A DNA stretch of 12,853 nt from Phycisphaerales bacterium (GCA_028288775.1 JAQGHP010000182.1:1-12853), one strand, 5' to 3'. Positions 1-6,558 are shown, counted from the stretch's first letter. Program-made: numbers and translations. Notes: generated by a model from the sequence alone, not told the origin.

Positions 1-222
1 TCCCGCAAGGCCGCGATGAAGGAACTGGGCGAAAGCGACCCCGAACCCGTCGGCGCGCCCGCCGGCGAAGGCCAGGGCGGACAGGACCGAGGCGGCCCGG
101 GCGAATTCCGCGGTTCCCAAGGCGGACCGGGCGGCGACCGTGGCAACCGCGGCGGTGGCGGTGGCGACCGCGGACGCGGTGGCCCGGGCGGTGGCGGTGG
201 ACGCGGCCCGCGCCGCGACTAA
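1..222 (+). CDS. pnp: C-terminal end of an S1-domain RNA-binding protein, probably polynucleotide phosphorylase, with a Gly/Arg-rich tail
   Basis: The frame is open from base 1, so the gene begins upstream of the window; the first in-frame ATG (16) is internal. The visible 73 residues start SRKAAMKELGE, which resembles the last strand of a PNPase S1 domain, where an RLSRK-type motif is followed by a variable tail. The rest is low-complexity Gly/Arg/Asp (GGDRG, GGRG, ending GRGPRRD), an RGG-like tail of a kind often attached to bacterial RNA-binding proteins. PNPase degrades RNA phosphorolytically from the 3' end, and the S1 domain and basic tail would bind RNA. The stop at 220-222 is followed about 40 bases later by a strong terminator, so the gene ends its transcript. 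The identification rests on a short stretch; another S1 protein with the same ending is possible. Confidence 0.5.
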   Translation, partial: SRKAAMKELGESDPEPVGAPAGEGQGGQDRGGPGEFRGSQGGPGGDRGNRGGGGGDRGRGGPGGGGGRGPRRD

Positions 223-260
223 GCCGGCACGGTACGGCCCGATTGCATTAATTGCAGCCA

Positions 261-296
261 ACGAGGGCGGCCTTTGCGGCCGCCCTCGTTTCTCTT
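261..296 (+). terminator. Intrinsic terminator after the probable pnp gene
   Basis: A perfect 12-base-pair inverted repeat (261-272 paired with 278-289, loop TTTGC) is followed by the pyrimidine run TTTCTCTT. It is GC-rich and lies 39 bases after the stop codon at 222, as expected for a Rho-independent terminator. The T tract is interrupted by C. Confidence 0.8.
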
Positions 297-420
297 GCGC
301 CACGACAATGACCGTTCGAACTCGACCGTTTACTGCGTTTCGCGCTCCCAAAGTCCGCCCGAGCTCTACCGTTTAGCCGCCGCGCTTGTGGGGCGCGTTT
401 CGCGCCAGCGAAAGACCAAA

Positions 421-438
421 CGCCCTGCTAGCAGGGCG
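421..438. repeat. Perfect 18-base palindrome
   Basis: CGCCCTGCT is followed directly by its reverse complement AGCAGGGCG with no loop. It lies in the gene-poor stretch, 15 bases after the small hairpin at 392-406. A loop-free palindrome suits a dimeric DNA-binding protein better than an RNA hairpin, but no adjacent regulator gene or core promoter supports an operator role. It could also be the remnant of a dispersed repeat. Confidence 0.45.
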
Positions 439-746
439 GCCAACTAAACAAGAGGGTCCGCCCGCATGAACTTCGGCCGCGCGGGGATCCGTCGTTCCTA
501 CTTCTGCCCCGTCAGGCCGCCCTACACTGCGACACGCTCGGAAGGGCAACAATTCAATACGCCCCCTCGACCCCACCGCCGGCACTTCTCGCCCCCGTGC
601 CTGCTCCCCGGCCCGCCCCGCTTTACGCCACTTCCATGGGGTCCGGCCCATTCGCGCGTCCGCCCCATCGCGCGACGGCCGGGCATAGGCCCCGGCACGC
701 CTGTTGCCTTGATCACTGCCATTCGGGCAGGTTGGTGATATTTTTC

Positions 747-776
747 TTCCTGAACTCGCTGGACGGTGGATATGAT
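747..776 (+). promoter_or_regulatory. Possible promoter for the exported helical protein
   Basis: TATGAT at 771-776 is a good -10 match. The best -35 candidate at 18-base spacing is the weak TTCCTG (747-752). Transcription would start near 783, giving a leader of about 39 bases before the ATG at 822. The call rests mainly on the -10 element. Confidence 0.25.
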
Positions 777-821
777 ATTGCGGGCAAGCGTATCGTCCGA
801 AGCCATCATGGAGGTTCAACG

Positions 822-1787
822 ATGAAGCGCCAGGATCAAGTGCTGCGTGTGGCGGGGCTCATGGCCGGAATCCTTTTCGCCGGCGCGCCGCTTTGCAGGG
901 CCCAAGCGACGACCCCCGCCGACCCGGCCCCGGAAACCCGTCCCGCCGTCCCCGCCCCCGCGAACAACTGGTGGGACAACGCCCAGGCCGGCGCGCGCCC
1001 GGCTATGCCCGCCCCGGCGCCGCGCAACGACGATCACGGCGGCCCCTTCCACCGCGACGAGCGCAGCAGTGCCGGCGGCCAGGGCTCCGGTTCGGGCGTG
1101 ATGGACTATCCTTCCTCGGACATGAGCGACTGGGTCATGGCGAACACGATGGCCGCCCGCACGCGCATGCTCTTCAGCCGAGCCCAGTCCGACCTGAGCG
1201 CCGCCATCCGCCACTTCCAGAACCGCGCGGAAAAGTCGAGGGACTTCCAGGACGCCCTGGCCGCCGAGCGGCAGGCGTACGCGGAGTATGATGAGGACCG
1301 CAAGCAGGCCCTCCGCACCCTCGCCGACAATGACAAGTACCAGGCCATCCTCTCCCTCCGCGACGAGCTGGGCGCGAAGCTGGCCCGTCGCCGGGCCGAC
1401 AAGGATGCTTCCAAGGATGAGATCGTGGCGATGGCCACGCTGAAGATGAACTACGCCTCCGACGCGCGCGCTATGGAAGTGGAAGCGCTTAGCGCCGATC
1501 CCACCCTCAAGCCCGCCCACGACCGCATGGTCGCGGCCAGCCAGCGCGTCTCCCAGATGCGCGCCCAGCTCGAGGACGCCTTGCACGAAGCCCCCGAAGT
1601 CGTGGCCGCCCGACACAACCTCGAAAACGCCCGCATCGCCATGGTCGAAGCCAGCGCCTATGCCTACGCCAGCGCCGTCGCCGGCTCGACGGCCCTCAAC
1701 TATTCCTACTACCTCCACCGCAACGACGTGGACAGTGTCTACGGCCCCTACGGGCCGGGGTATGCGTCGCCGTATTGGGCGCGGTGA
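822..1787 (+). CDS. Exported helical (coiled-coil-like) protein of unknown function
   Basis: The protein has 321 residues. The start at 822 is chosen because GGAGG (810-814) lies 7 bases upstream and the residues that follow form a clear signal peptide: basic MKRQDQVLR, hydrophobic core VAGLMAGILFAGAPL, then an ARA-type signal peptidase I site at CRAQA, about residue 29. The open frame extends further upstream without a ribosome site. Residues 30-95 are rich in Pro, Ala and Asp and look disordered. Residues about 105-285 are highly charged and helical (runs such as LAAERQAYAEYDEDRKQALR), likely coiled coil. The C-terminus is rich in Tyr, Gly and Pro (VYGPYGPGYASPYW). No enzymatic motif is visible and I do not recognise the family. 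It is likely periplasmic and possibly envelope-associated. It stands alone, convergent with the PPK2 gene. Confidence 0.85.
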   Translation: MKRQDQVLRVAGLMAGILFAGAPLCRAQATTPADPAPETRPAVPAPANNWWDNAQAGARPAMPAPAPRNDDHGGPFHRDERSSAGGQGSGSGVMDYPSSDMSDWVMANTMAARTRMLFSRAQSDLSAAIRHFQNRAEKSRDFQDALAAERQAYAEYDEDRKQALRTLADNDKYQAILSLRDELGAKLARRRADKDASKDEIVAMATLKMNYASDARAMEVEALSADPTLKPAHDRMVAASQRVSQMRAQLEDALHEAPEVVAARHNLENARIAMVEASAYAYASAVAGSTALNYSYYLHRNDVDSVYGPYGPGYASPYWAR

Positions 1788-1793
1788 TGCGGA

Positions 1794-1902
1794 AGTTGCT
1801 AGTTGCTGGTTGCCGGTTGCTAGTGACGGAAGCGGAAGGAACGTAGACGCGATTACGCTCGCAACTTGCTTCTCATCCTCTTCCTTTACCAGCAACCAGC
1901 AA
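1794..1902. repeat. Heptamer tandem and inverted repeat between convergent genes
   Basis: Four back-to-back heptamers of form (A/G)GTTGC(T/C) occupy 1794-1821. A reverse-complement patch, AGCAACCAGCAA, lies at 1891-1902, and 11 bases pair perfectly (1803-1813 with 1892-1902). The element fills the gap between the stop at 1787 and the stop of the minus-strand gene at 1912. On the minus strand it reads as peptide NQQLATS-like text, a phrase I associate with spurious planctomycete ORFs. It could act as a loose bidirectional terminator stem or simply be a dispersed repeat. Confidence 0.6.
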
Positions 1903-1911
1903 TTTCCTCCG

Positions 1912-2718
1912 TCACTTCACCCGGATGTCCGCCGCCCCTTTCAAGGGCGGCGGGTACTTGGGGTTCAAGTCTTCGAGCGTCCGCACCAGCACGTCTGACA
2001 CGACCCAGTTCCGGAACCATTTATGGTCCGCCGGCACGGCGTACCACGGCGCGTGCTTCGTCGAGCACTTGTGCAGGGCGTCCTGGTACGCCGCCATGTA
2101 GTCGTCCCACCGCGCGCGGTTTTTCAGGTCCTCGGGGTCGAACTTCCAGTTCTTCTTCGGGTCGGCCAGCCGCTTCTCCATCCGCTTTTTCTGCTCGTCG
2201 TAGGAGATATTGAGGAAGAACTTCACGATCACCGTCCCCTCGTCGGCCAGGAGTTTCTCGAAGTCGTTGATCTGCGCGTACCGCCGCGACCAGACGTCCT
2301 CGGGCACCAGCTTTTTCACCCGCTCCACCAGTACGCTCTCGTAGTGGGAGCGGTTGAAGATGCCGAACATCCCCTTCGGCGGCGCGGCCTTGTGGATGCG
2401 CCATAGGTAATCATGCGCCAGTTCCAGCGCCGTCGGCTGCTTGAAGCTCGTGACGCTGCACCCCTGCGGATTGACCCCGCTGAAGACGTACTTGATGGTG
2501 CCGTCCTTGCCTCCCCCGTCCATCGCCTGCAGGACGATCAGCAGCGCGTTCTTCCCCTGCGCGTAAAATCGATCCTGGAGCGAATCGATTTTCTCCAGGT
2601 TCTTCGCGACGTCCTCGGCGGCGTCGCCCTTGTGCTTGAATTTGCCGGTGTCATCAGACTTAAGGTCGGAAATCTTGAACTTCTTCCCGGGCTCGACGAG
2701 GTAGGGGGAATCAATCAT
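1912..2718 (-). CDS. ppk2: PPK2-family polyphosphate:nucleotide phosphotransferase
   Basis: This 268-residue protein matches the usual length of single-domain PPK2 enzymes. Visible motifs are the Walker A loop AMDGGGKDG (residues 65-73), the Walker B region GIFNRSHYESVLV (119-131) and a basic lid segment RLADPKKNWKF with DLKNRARWDDY (183-207). These enzymes move phosphate between inorganic polyphosphate and nucleotides in the cytoplasm. The overall sequence resembles the short subfamily that can phosphorylate nucleoside mono- and diphosphates (class III), but the class cannot be fixed by eye. The ATG at 2718 has no clear Shine-Dalgarno, as is common in this phylum; the conserved start MIDSPYLVEPGKKF supports it. 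It is oriented like the YgfZ gene upstream, but 284 bases of repeats separate them, so co-transcription is doubtful. Confidence 0.93.
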   Translation of the reverse strand: MIDSPYLVEPGKKFKISDLKSDDTGKFKHKGDAAEDVAKNLEKIDSLQDRFYAQGKNALLIVLQAMDGGGKDGTIKYVFSGVNPQGCSVTSFKQPTALELAHDYLWRIHKAAPPKGMFGIFNRSHYESVLVERVKKLVPEDVWSRRYAQINDFEKLLADEGTVIVKFFLNISYDEQKKRMEKRLADPKKNWKFDPEDLKNRARWDDYMAAYQDALHKCSTKHAPWYAVPADHKWFRNWVVSDVLVRTLEDLNPKYPPPLKGAADIRVK

Positions 2719-2760
2719 GGCTCAATCGTGACACGGCGCGGCGGCCCGTGCAAGGCGATG

Positions 2761-2972
2761 CGGGATCGCCACAGATGGACACAGATGGGAGGCGGTTTCC
2801 CGTGACATGGGCGTCCCGCCCATGCTGGGTGCGCTGAAGCTTACACTGAAGTTTCATTGCCGAATGCCTCGTTAATTCTCACGCACCAGGCACGGGCGGG
2901 ACGCCCGTGTCACGTTAGAGTTTTCCTCCCCGCCTTATCTGTGTTCATCTGTGTCCATCTGTGGCGATACCG
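2761..2972. repeat. Outer inverted repeat of a nested repeat region
   Basis: Arms at 2761-2787 and 2946-2972 are reverse complements over 27 bases with one mismatch (23 perfect at 2765-2787 and 2946-2968). Each arm contains the phrase CCACAGATGGACACAGATG. The interval, 158 bases, carries the separate palindromic element at 2801-2914. The phrase is of a type I associate with interspersed repeats in planctomycetes and related phyla. No transposase gene is present, so if this is mobile it is non-autonomous. Confidence 0.75.
2801..2914 (+). repeat. Two-hairpin-arm repeat element, copy 1
   Basis: Left arm 2801-2824 and right arm 2891-2914 are reverse complements with two mismatches. Each arm is also a hairpin in itself: CATGGGCG-TCC-CGCCCATG on the left, CACGGGCG-GGA-CGCCCGTG on the right. 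The two differences between arms are a T:A pair in one hairpin and a C:G pair in the other, so both stems stay fully paired. The spacer is 66 bases. A second copy in opposite orientation lies at 8463-8570. Confidence 0.75.
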
Positions 2973-3002
2973 TGTCAGCATGATTTGAACGTTTGAGGTG
3001 TG

Positions 3003-4169
3003 CTACAGCGCCTGGGTCACAAACGGCAGTTCCACCACCGTCGCCTTGCGCACCGCGCCTTCTGCCGGGATGTTTACCACGCTGCCCGCCGGGATGAACG
3101 GCTTCTTGACGAACCCGATGGCGATGCATGCGTTGGAAAGTACAGGCGAGACGGTACTGCTGGTGACGCCGCCCACCTGGTTGTCCTTATCGTCGTAGAT
3201 CAGCGTCCCCGCCATCGGCAGCGCATCGTCCGCCATGCGCAGTCCAACCAGTTGCCGGGCCACCTGCCCGCGGGCATGCATCCGCGCGACGATCTCCTGG
3301 CCCAGGTAACATCCCTTGGTAAAGCTCACCGCCCGCGCCGCCTGCCCCGTCTCGGCGGGCAGGACCGAATCATCGAAGTCAATCCCAAAGAGCGGCCGCC
3401 CCGCTTCGATACGCGTCGCGTTGAACGCCGCCCACCCCGCCGGCCGCAATCGGCGATGGCCCGGCTCATGGTTCTCATAGAACTGCGAAACGAGGCCCAT
3501 CCAAATCCTTCGGGCCGCGGTCGTGTTGACGACCACATGAAACCCCGGCACCCCGCACACATCGTCCCGCCACACCGTCGCCGGTTCGTCGAACAATCGC
3601 CCGTCGATAGAGCCAAGCTGCCCCAGATCCGCAGTTAGTGAATTGCCCGTCGCCTCTTCCAGAATCTTCCCCGCCCCCGGCCCATGCAGCGCGATCGTGT
3701 GGAGTGTTCCAACTCGATTCACCATCTTCACCTGCTCGCGGAACAGGAATTTGTCGAACGCCCCCCGCACCGCCTCGACCACCCGCGCGTCCATGTCCAG
3801 CAGCGTGCGATCCCCCCGCTCGACGACGTTGACATCCGCTACGATCCGCCCCTTGGTATTCAGAAAAAACGCGTAGACCCCCTGCCCCCCGGGCAAGCCG
3901 GCCTTTGTCGCTTTGTCCCAGGTCTGGTTAGTGAGCAGGTTGTTGAGGAAAGCGAGCCGGTCCGCCCCCGTAAGCTCGAGAATTCCCCGCTGCGGCAAAT
4001 CGACCAGCGCCGCCCCCTTGCGAATCGCCGCATACTCCGCCTGCGGCTCCCCAAACGTGCTCACCACTTCCAGTTGAGCATAAGCCTGAAACTCCGCCCC
4101 CGCCTGCTGGTGCAGGTCGTGCAGCGGATTGGGAAGAGCCGGCGCGGTTTCGGTTGGCTGGGACATCAT
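3003..4169 (-). CDS. ygfZ: Folate-binding protein, YgfZ/GcvT family
   Basis: This 388-residue protein carries the YgfZ signature KGCYLGQE (residues 285-292), which includes the conserved cysteine, after an aminomethyltransferase-like (GCV_T) body: the early segment LTGADRLAFLNNLLT, then FFLNTKGRIVADVNV near residues 101-115. YgfZ-type proteins bind tetrahydrofolate and help assemble or repair iron-sulfur enzymes; they are not true glycine cleavage T proteins. The C-terminal part (about 305-388) corresponds to the small barrel domain of the GcvT fold. Two adjacent ATG codons (4169 and 4166) could start it; neither has a strong ribosome site, and the longer is given. It is somewhat longer than E. 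coli YgfZ. The neighbours do not suggest a pathway. The stop at 3003 is followed by the nested repeat region. Confidence 0.9.
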   Translation of the reverse strand: MMSQPTETAPALPNPLHDLHQQAGAEFQAYAQLEVVSTFGEPQAEYAAIRKGAALVDLPQRGILELTGADRLAFLNNLLTNQTWDKATKAGLPGGQGVYAFFLNTKGRIVADVNVVERGDRTLLDMDARVVEAVRGAFDKFLFREQVKMVNRVGTLHTIALHGPGAGKILEEATGNSLTADLGQLGSIDGRLFDEPATVWRDDVCGVPGFHVVVNTTAARRIWMGLVSQFYENHEPGHRRLRPAGWAAFNATRIEAGRPLFGIDFDDSVLPAETGQAARAVSFTKGCYLGQEIVARMHARGQVARQLVGLRMADDALPMAGTLIYDDKDNQVGGVTSSTVSPVLSNACIAIGFVKKPFIPAGSVVNIPAEGAVRKATVVELPFVTQAL

Positions 4170-4215
4170 CCCAAGTTTATGCGGGCCGGGCGGTCGGAAA
4201 TCAACTTGTGATTCT

Positions 4216-4275
4216 GAAACGTGAGAAGAATGAAACGTGAGAAAACTCTGCTTGCGGAGGTCTTCTCACGTTTCA
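4216..4275 (-). terminator. Alternative stem-loops just after the oxidoreductase gene
   Basis: The stretch at 4261-4275 (TCTTCTCACGTTTCA) can pair with either of two direct repeats: 4216-4229 (14 perfect bases) or 4231-4243 (13 perfect bases at 4263-4275). On the minus strand it begins 6 bases after the oxidoreductase stop codon (4281-4283), the right place for a terminator or 3' RNA-stabilising hairpin. There is no proper U tract, so factor-independent termination is uncertain. The motif (GAAACGTGAGAA) may also be a dispersed repeat family. Confidence 0.45.
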
Positions 4276-4280
4276 CGTCT

Positions 4281-5609
4281 TCACACCGCCGCGTACGACC
4301 ACGGCTTCCTCATCTCCCGCGAGAGCCACTTATTCGCATCGGCATCGCCGACGAATTCCTGTTTCCTCGGGTCCCAGTTGAGCTTTCTGCCCAATCGCAT
4401 CGACAGGACGCCCAGGTGGCAGACGGTGACCGAGCGGTGGCCGACCTCCGCCGGGGCCACCGGTTCCTTGCGCGAGCGGACGCATTCGAAAAAGTTGCCC
4501 ATGTGGTTGTTGCTGACGTAGAGCCGCTCGGCGCTCGCGGGGAGCGGGTCGTTGAGCAGTTCGGGCTTGCTCGCTTCGATTTTGCCGCGGGTGACGAAGA
4601 TCCAACCGTCCGCGCCTTTGAACGTCACGCCATTGTGCAGGACGTCCGGCCCGTTCTTGATCGAGCCGCCGGTCCATTGGTCGCCGGTGGTGCTGCGGCA
4701 GAAGTGCTTGACGCCGTTGGCGTAGGTGTACTCGACCACATATTCCGGGGCGGCGGTGTACCCGCCGGGGATGGGCTCGACGAGTTGCTTGCCTTCGATC
4801 TCCGTCGGCCCGTCCAGGCCGATGCCCCACCGCGCGATGTCGTTGTGGTGCGCGCCCCAATCGGTCATTGTCCCGCCCGAATAGTCGAACCAGAACCGAA
4901 ACGTCGTGTGCGTGCGCTGCTGGCAGTAGGGCGCCTCGGGCGCCTGCCCCTGCCAGAAATCCCAGTCGAATCCTTGCGGCACCTGCTCGGGGGGAAACGG
5001 TCCGCCGCGATGGCCTGCGGGAAGCACCACTTGCACTTCCTGCAGTTTCCCCAGGCGCCCGTTGCGCACCAACTCGCAGGCCAGTCGAAAGCTCGGATCG
5101 CTGCGCTGCTGGCTCCCCACCTGCAGCACGCGGCCTGTTTTCCTCACCGTGTCGACGATCTGCTTGCCTTCGTCGATCGTGAGCGTCATCGGCTTTTCGG
5201 TATACACGTCCTTCCCCGTCCGCAGCGCGTGAAGGTTCACCAGCGTGTGCCAGTGGTCGGGCGTGCCGGTGATGATGACGTGAATGTCGTCCCGCTCCAT
5301 CAGCTTGCGGAAATCGTGATAGACCTTCGCGCCAGGATGGTCCGCGCGGGCGGTGGCCTCCGCGTGGCGGTCATCGACGTCACACACGGCGATCACGTTG
5401 CCGTAGTGCTTCGCCTCGTTGGCGTCGCCGCGCCCGCGCCCGCCGCAACCGACGAGCGCGATGTTCGGCTTGTCGTTGGCGGATTTGGGTTCGGCCGGTT
5501 CCGCGGCGTCGAGCGTCTCTTCGAGGAACCACCGGGGCAGTGCCGCCCCCGCCGCCGCGAAGCCCGCAGTTCTAAGCAATCCCCGCCGAGAAAAGGAATC
5601 GAACGCCAT
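4281..5609 (-). CDS. Tat-exported Gfo/Idh/MocA-family oxidoreductase
   Basis: The protein has 442 residues. The N-terminus SRRGLLRTAGFAAAGAALP (residues 7-25) is a twin-arginine signal. A Rossmann NAD(P)-binding segment follows, NIALVGCGGRGRG (49-61), with CDVDD (76-80) after the second strand. Next come the family motif EKP (138-140) and the catalytic-region motif DWGAHHND (250-257), with the C-terminal alpha/beta domain after that. Members oxidise or epimerise sugars, inositols or related compounds; the exported, cofactor-binding versions are abundant in planctomycetes and their substrates are mostly unknown. Start: GGAGGT (5617-5622 on the plus-strand numbering) sits 7 bases before the ATG at 5609. 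It is divergent from the Abi-alpha-like gene with 236 bases between. It may be folded with cofactor in the cytoplasm before Tat export. Confidence 0.93.
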   Translation of the reverse strand: MAFDSFSRRGLLRTAGFAAAGAALPRWFLEETLDAAEPAEPKSANDKPNIALVGCGGRGRGDANEAKHYGNVIAVCDVDDRHAEATARADHPGAKVYHDFRKLMERDDIHVIITGTPDHWHTLVNLHALRTGKDVYTEKPMTLTIDEGKQIVDTVRKTGRVLQVGSQQRSDPSFRLACELVRNGRLGKLQEVQVVLPAGHRGGPFPPEQVPQGFDWDFWQGQAPEAPYCQQRTHTTFRFWFDYSGGTMTDWGAHHNDIARWGIGLDGPTEIEGKQLVEPIPGGYTAAPEYVVEYTYANGVKHFCRSTTGDQWTGGSIKNGPDVLHNGVTFKGADGWIFVTRGKIEASKPELLNDPLPASAERLYVSNNHMGNFFECVRSRKEPVAPAEVGHRSVTVCHLGVLSMRLGRKLNWDPRKQEFVGDADANKWLSREMRKPWSYAAV

Positions 5610-5782
5610 ATGAATTACCTCCGCATGATGGATGGATGAAACTCTTCGCGCCGCGCAAGTTATACCCGCGCCGCTGCCGCCGTGTTATCGACATGCGGCG
5701 GGCGCATCCCATCGGCGTCGATGCAGCGATTGGCGTGTCGCACCTGCCGGAAAATTTCTTCTCACCGCATTTTCATTTTTTG
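5610..5782. other. Divergent upstream region of the oxidoreductase gene
   Basis: No gene is seen here. On the minus strand TATAAC (5664 to 5659) could be a -10 element for the oxidoreductase, but no acceptable -35 lies at normal spacing. A small inverted repeat CATCG-GCGT-CGATG is at 5710-5723. A short AT-rich patch (5750-5782) leads into the plus-strand promoter. Confidence 0.3.
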
Positions 5783-5811
5783 TTGCAACGCGCGGTCGGG
5801 GCCGGTATATT
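5783..5811 (+). promoter_or_regulatory. Sigma-70-type promoter of the Abi-alpha-like gene
   Basis: TTGCAA (5783-5788) and TATATT (5806-5811) are separated by exactly 17 bases, preceded by an AT-rich patch including TTTTCATTTTTTG. Transcription would start near 5818, giving a leader of about 28 bases before the ATG at 5846. This is the best promoter in the window and suggests the gene has its own transcription unit. Confidence 0.6.
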
Positions 5812-5845
5812 GAGGTGCGTCACATCTGCTTGAGGAACAATTCAA

Positions 5846-6553
5846 ATGTACGAATCACAGACGGCTTTGGCCGACACTCTGGGCGCTCTCGGGATAGCCG
5901 GCCACAATTCGGCCAGCGGGTCCGATCTTATCGAATTGCTGCTGGGCCAGCCTATGGCCGTCTCGGGCGCGATGGTCGCGGATGAGGTGTACGCCTGGCA
6001 ACTGCGCCAGCGGCTGGCCGTCGCCGGAAAGGCCGTGCGGATCCTCAAGGAGCAGGGCATCGCCCCGCGCCTGCTGAGCAAGGGATTCGTCCTCCCATTC
6101 CTCGAAGCCGCCGGGAACGTCGACGACCCCGAGCTTCAATCCCTTTGGGCCCGTCTGCTCGCCTCCGCCGTCGGCTGCGACTACCTCCAGCATCCCATGC
6201 TGATCGAAACCTTGCGCAAGATGAGCCGCGACGACGCCGATGCCTTCCGCGAGCTGGCCCGGCCCCCCGCCGGCTCGCGCGTCGTGAGCTTCGGCACTCC
6301 GGGCGACGAATCCCGCTCCCAGCGCGAGCTCGCATACGGCCGTCTCTATTCCCTGGGGCTCCTCTCCCCCTGGGTTGATCCGCGGACCGCGAAGCCCCTG
6401 CCAACGCAAGGCGCGGATCCCTCCTGCACGGTGGATAGCGAGCTTTTCGGCATTTCCCGCTTCGGCTGGCAATTCCTAGTGGCCGTCATGCCCGAAGCCA
6501 CTGCCCCCTTGTTCCATTGCGATCCATTCGAGTCCCTCGCTCGCGCGATCTAA
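5846..6553 (+). CDS. Abi-alpha/DUF4393-like protein, possible abortive-infection factor
   Basis: The protein has 235 residues, starting at 5846 with GAGG (5832-5835) ten bases upstream. The core matches what I recall of the Abi-alpha family (formerly DUF4393): a charged helix WQLRQRLAVAGKAVRILKEQG (about residues 50-70), then VLPFLEAAGNVDDPELQSLWARLLAS (about 82-107), where the acidic-ELQ-LWA-LLA phrase is the family hallmark. HPMLIETLRKMSRDDADAF then leads into a C-terminal half resembling a winged-helix layout (YGRLYSLGLL, SRFGWQFLVAVM). No transmembrane segment or catalytic motif is seen. Family members have been linked to phage abortive infection, but the mechanism is not established. It is monocistronic with its own promoter, and no partner toxin or nuclease is adjacent. 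Its end is 5 bases from the end of the opposing DUF1501 gene. Confidence 0.7.
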   Translation: MYESQTALADTLGALGIAGHNSASGSDLIELLLGQPMAVSGAMVADEVYAWQLRQRLAVAGKAVRILKEQGIAPRLLSKGFVLPFLEAAGNVDDPELQSLWARLLASAVGCDYLQHPMLIETLRKMSRDDADAFRELARPPAGSRVVSFGTPGDESRSQRELAYGRLYSLGLLSPWVDPRTAKPLPTQGADPSCTVDSELFGISRFGWQFLVAVMPEATAPLFHCDPFESLARAI

Positions 6554-6558
6554 CGCCC

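Larger units (their letters stand above)
297..821. other. Gene-poor intergenic stretch
   Basis: No convincing gene is seen in these 525 bases. Frames on both strands are open because of high GC, but none has a ribosome site with a plausible protein. What is visible: a hairpin GGCGCG-TTT-CGCGCC at 392-406, a perfect 18-base palindrome at 421-438, a C-rich, G-poor plus strand from about 545 to 700, and a small hairpin CTGCC-ATTCG-GGCAG at 716-730 with a T-rich run at 741-748. The last 80 bases probably contain the promoter for the gene at 822. No tRNA, RNase P or SRP RNA signature was recognised. Confidence 0.5.

Noticed and set aside
466..738. 90-codon plus-strand frame in the same gap
   Set aside because: Rich in Pro and Arg, no ribosome site, and no relation to its neighbours; the C-rich strand explains the open frame.
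716..748. Intrinsic terminator at the CTGCC/GGCAG hairpin
   Set aside because: The stem is only 5 base pairs, the T run begins about ten bases later, and no gene lies upstream on that strand after the strong terminator at 261-296.
373..819. 148-codon minus-strand frame in the gap before the exported protein gene, and the overlapping 522-809 frame
   Set aside because: No ribosome site, no recognisable domain and Arg/Gly/Pro-rich composition typical of GC-driven open frames. It ends within hairpin and palindrome sequence.
816..1895. Long minus-strand frame (359 codons) opposite the exported helical protein
   Set aside because: It is the antisense shadow of a real gene with signal peptide and ribosome site. 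Its Gly/Val/Ala/Arg-rich translation and its start within the heptamer repeat mark it as an artefact.
2761..2972. Complete insertion sequence
   Set aside because: The interval between the inverted repeats is only about 160 bases and encodes no transposase, so at most it is a non-autonomous repeat.
3003..4169. True glycine cleavage aminomethyltransferase (GcvT)
   Set aside because: The KGCYLGQE motif and the absence of other glycine cleavage genes nearby point to the YgfZ branch of the family.
4221..5639. 472-codon plus-strand frame opposite the oxidoreductase gene
   Set aside because: The minus strand encodes clear Gfo/Idh/MocA motifs and a Tat signal. The plus frame is an antisense open frame caused by codon bias.
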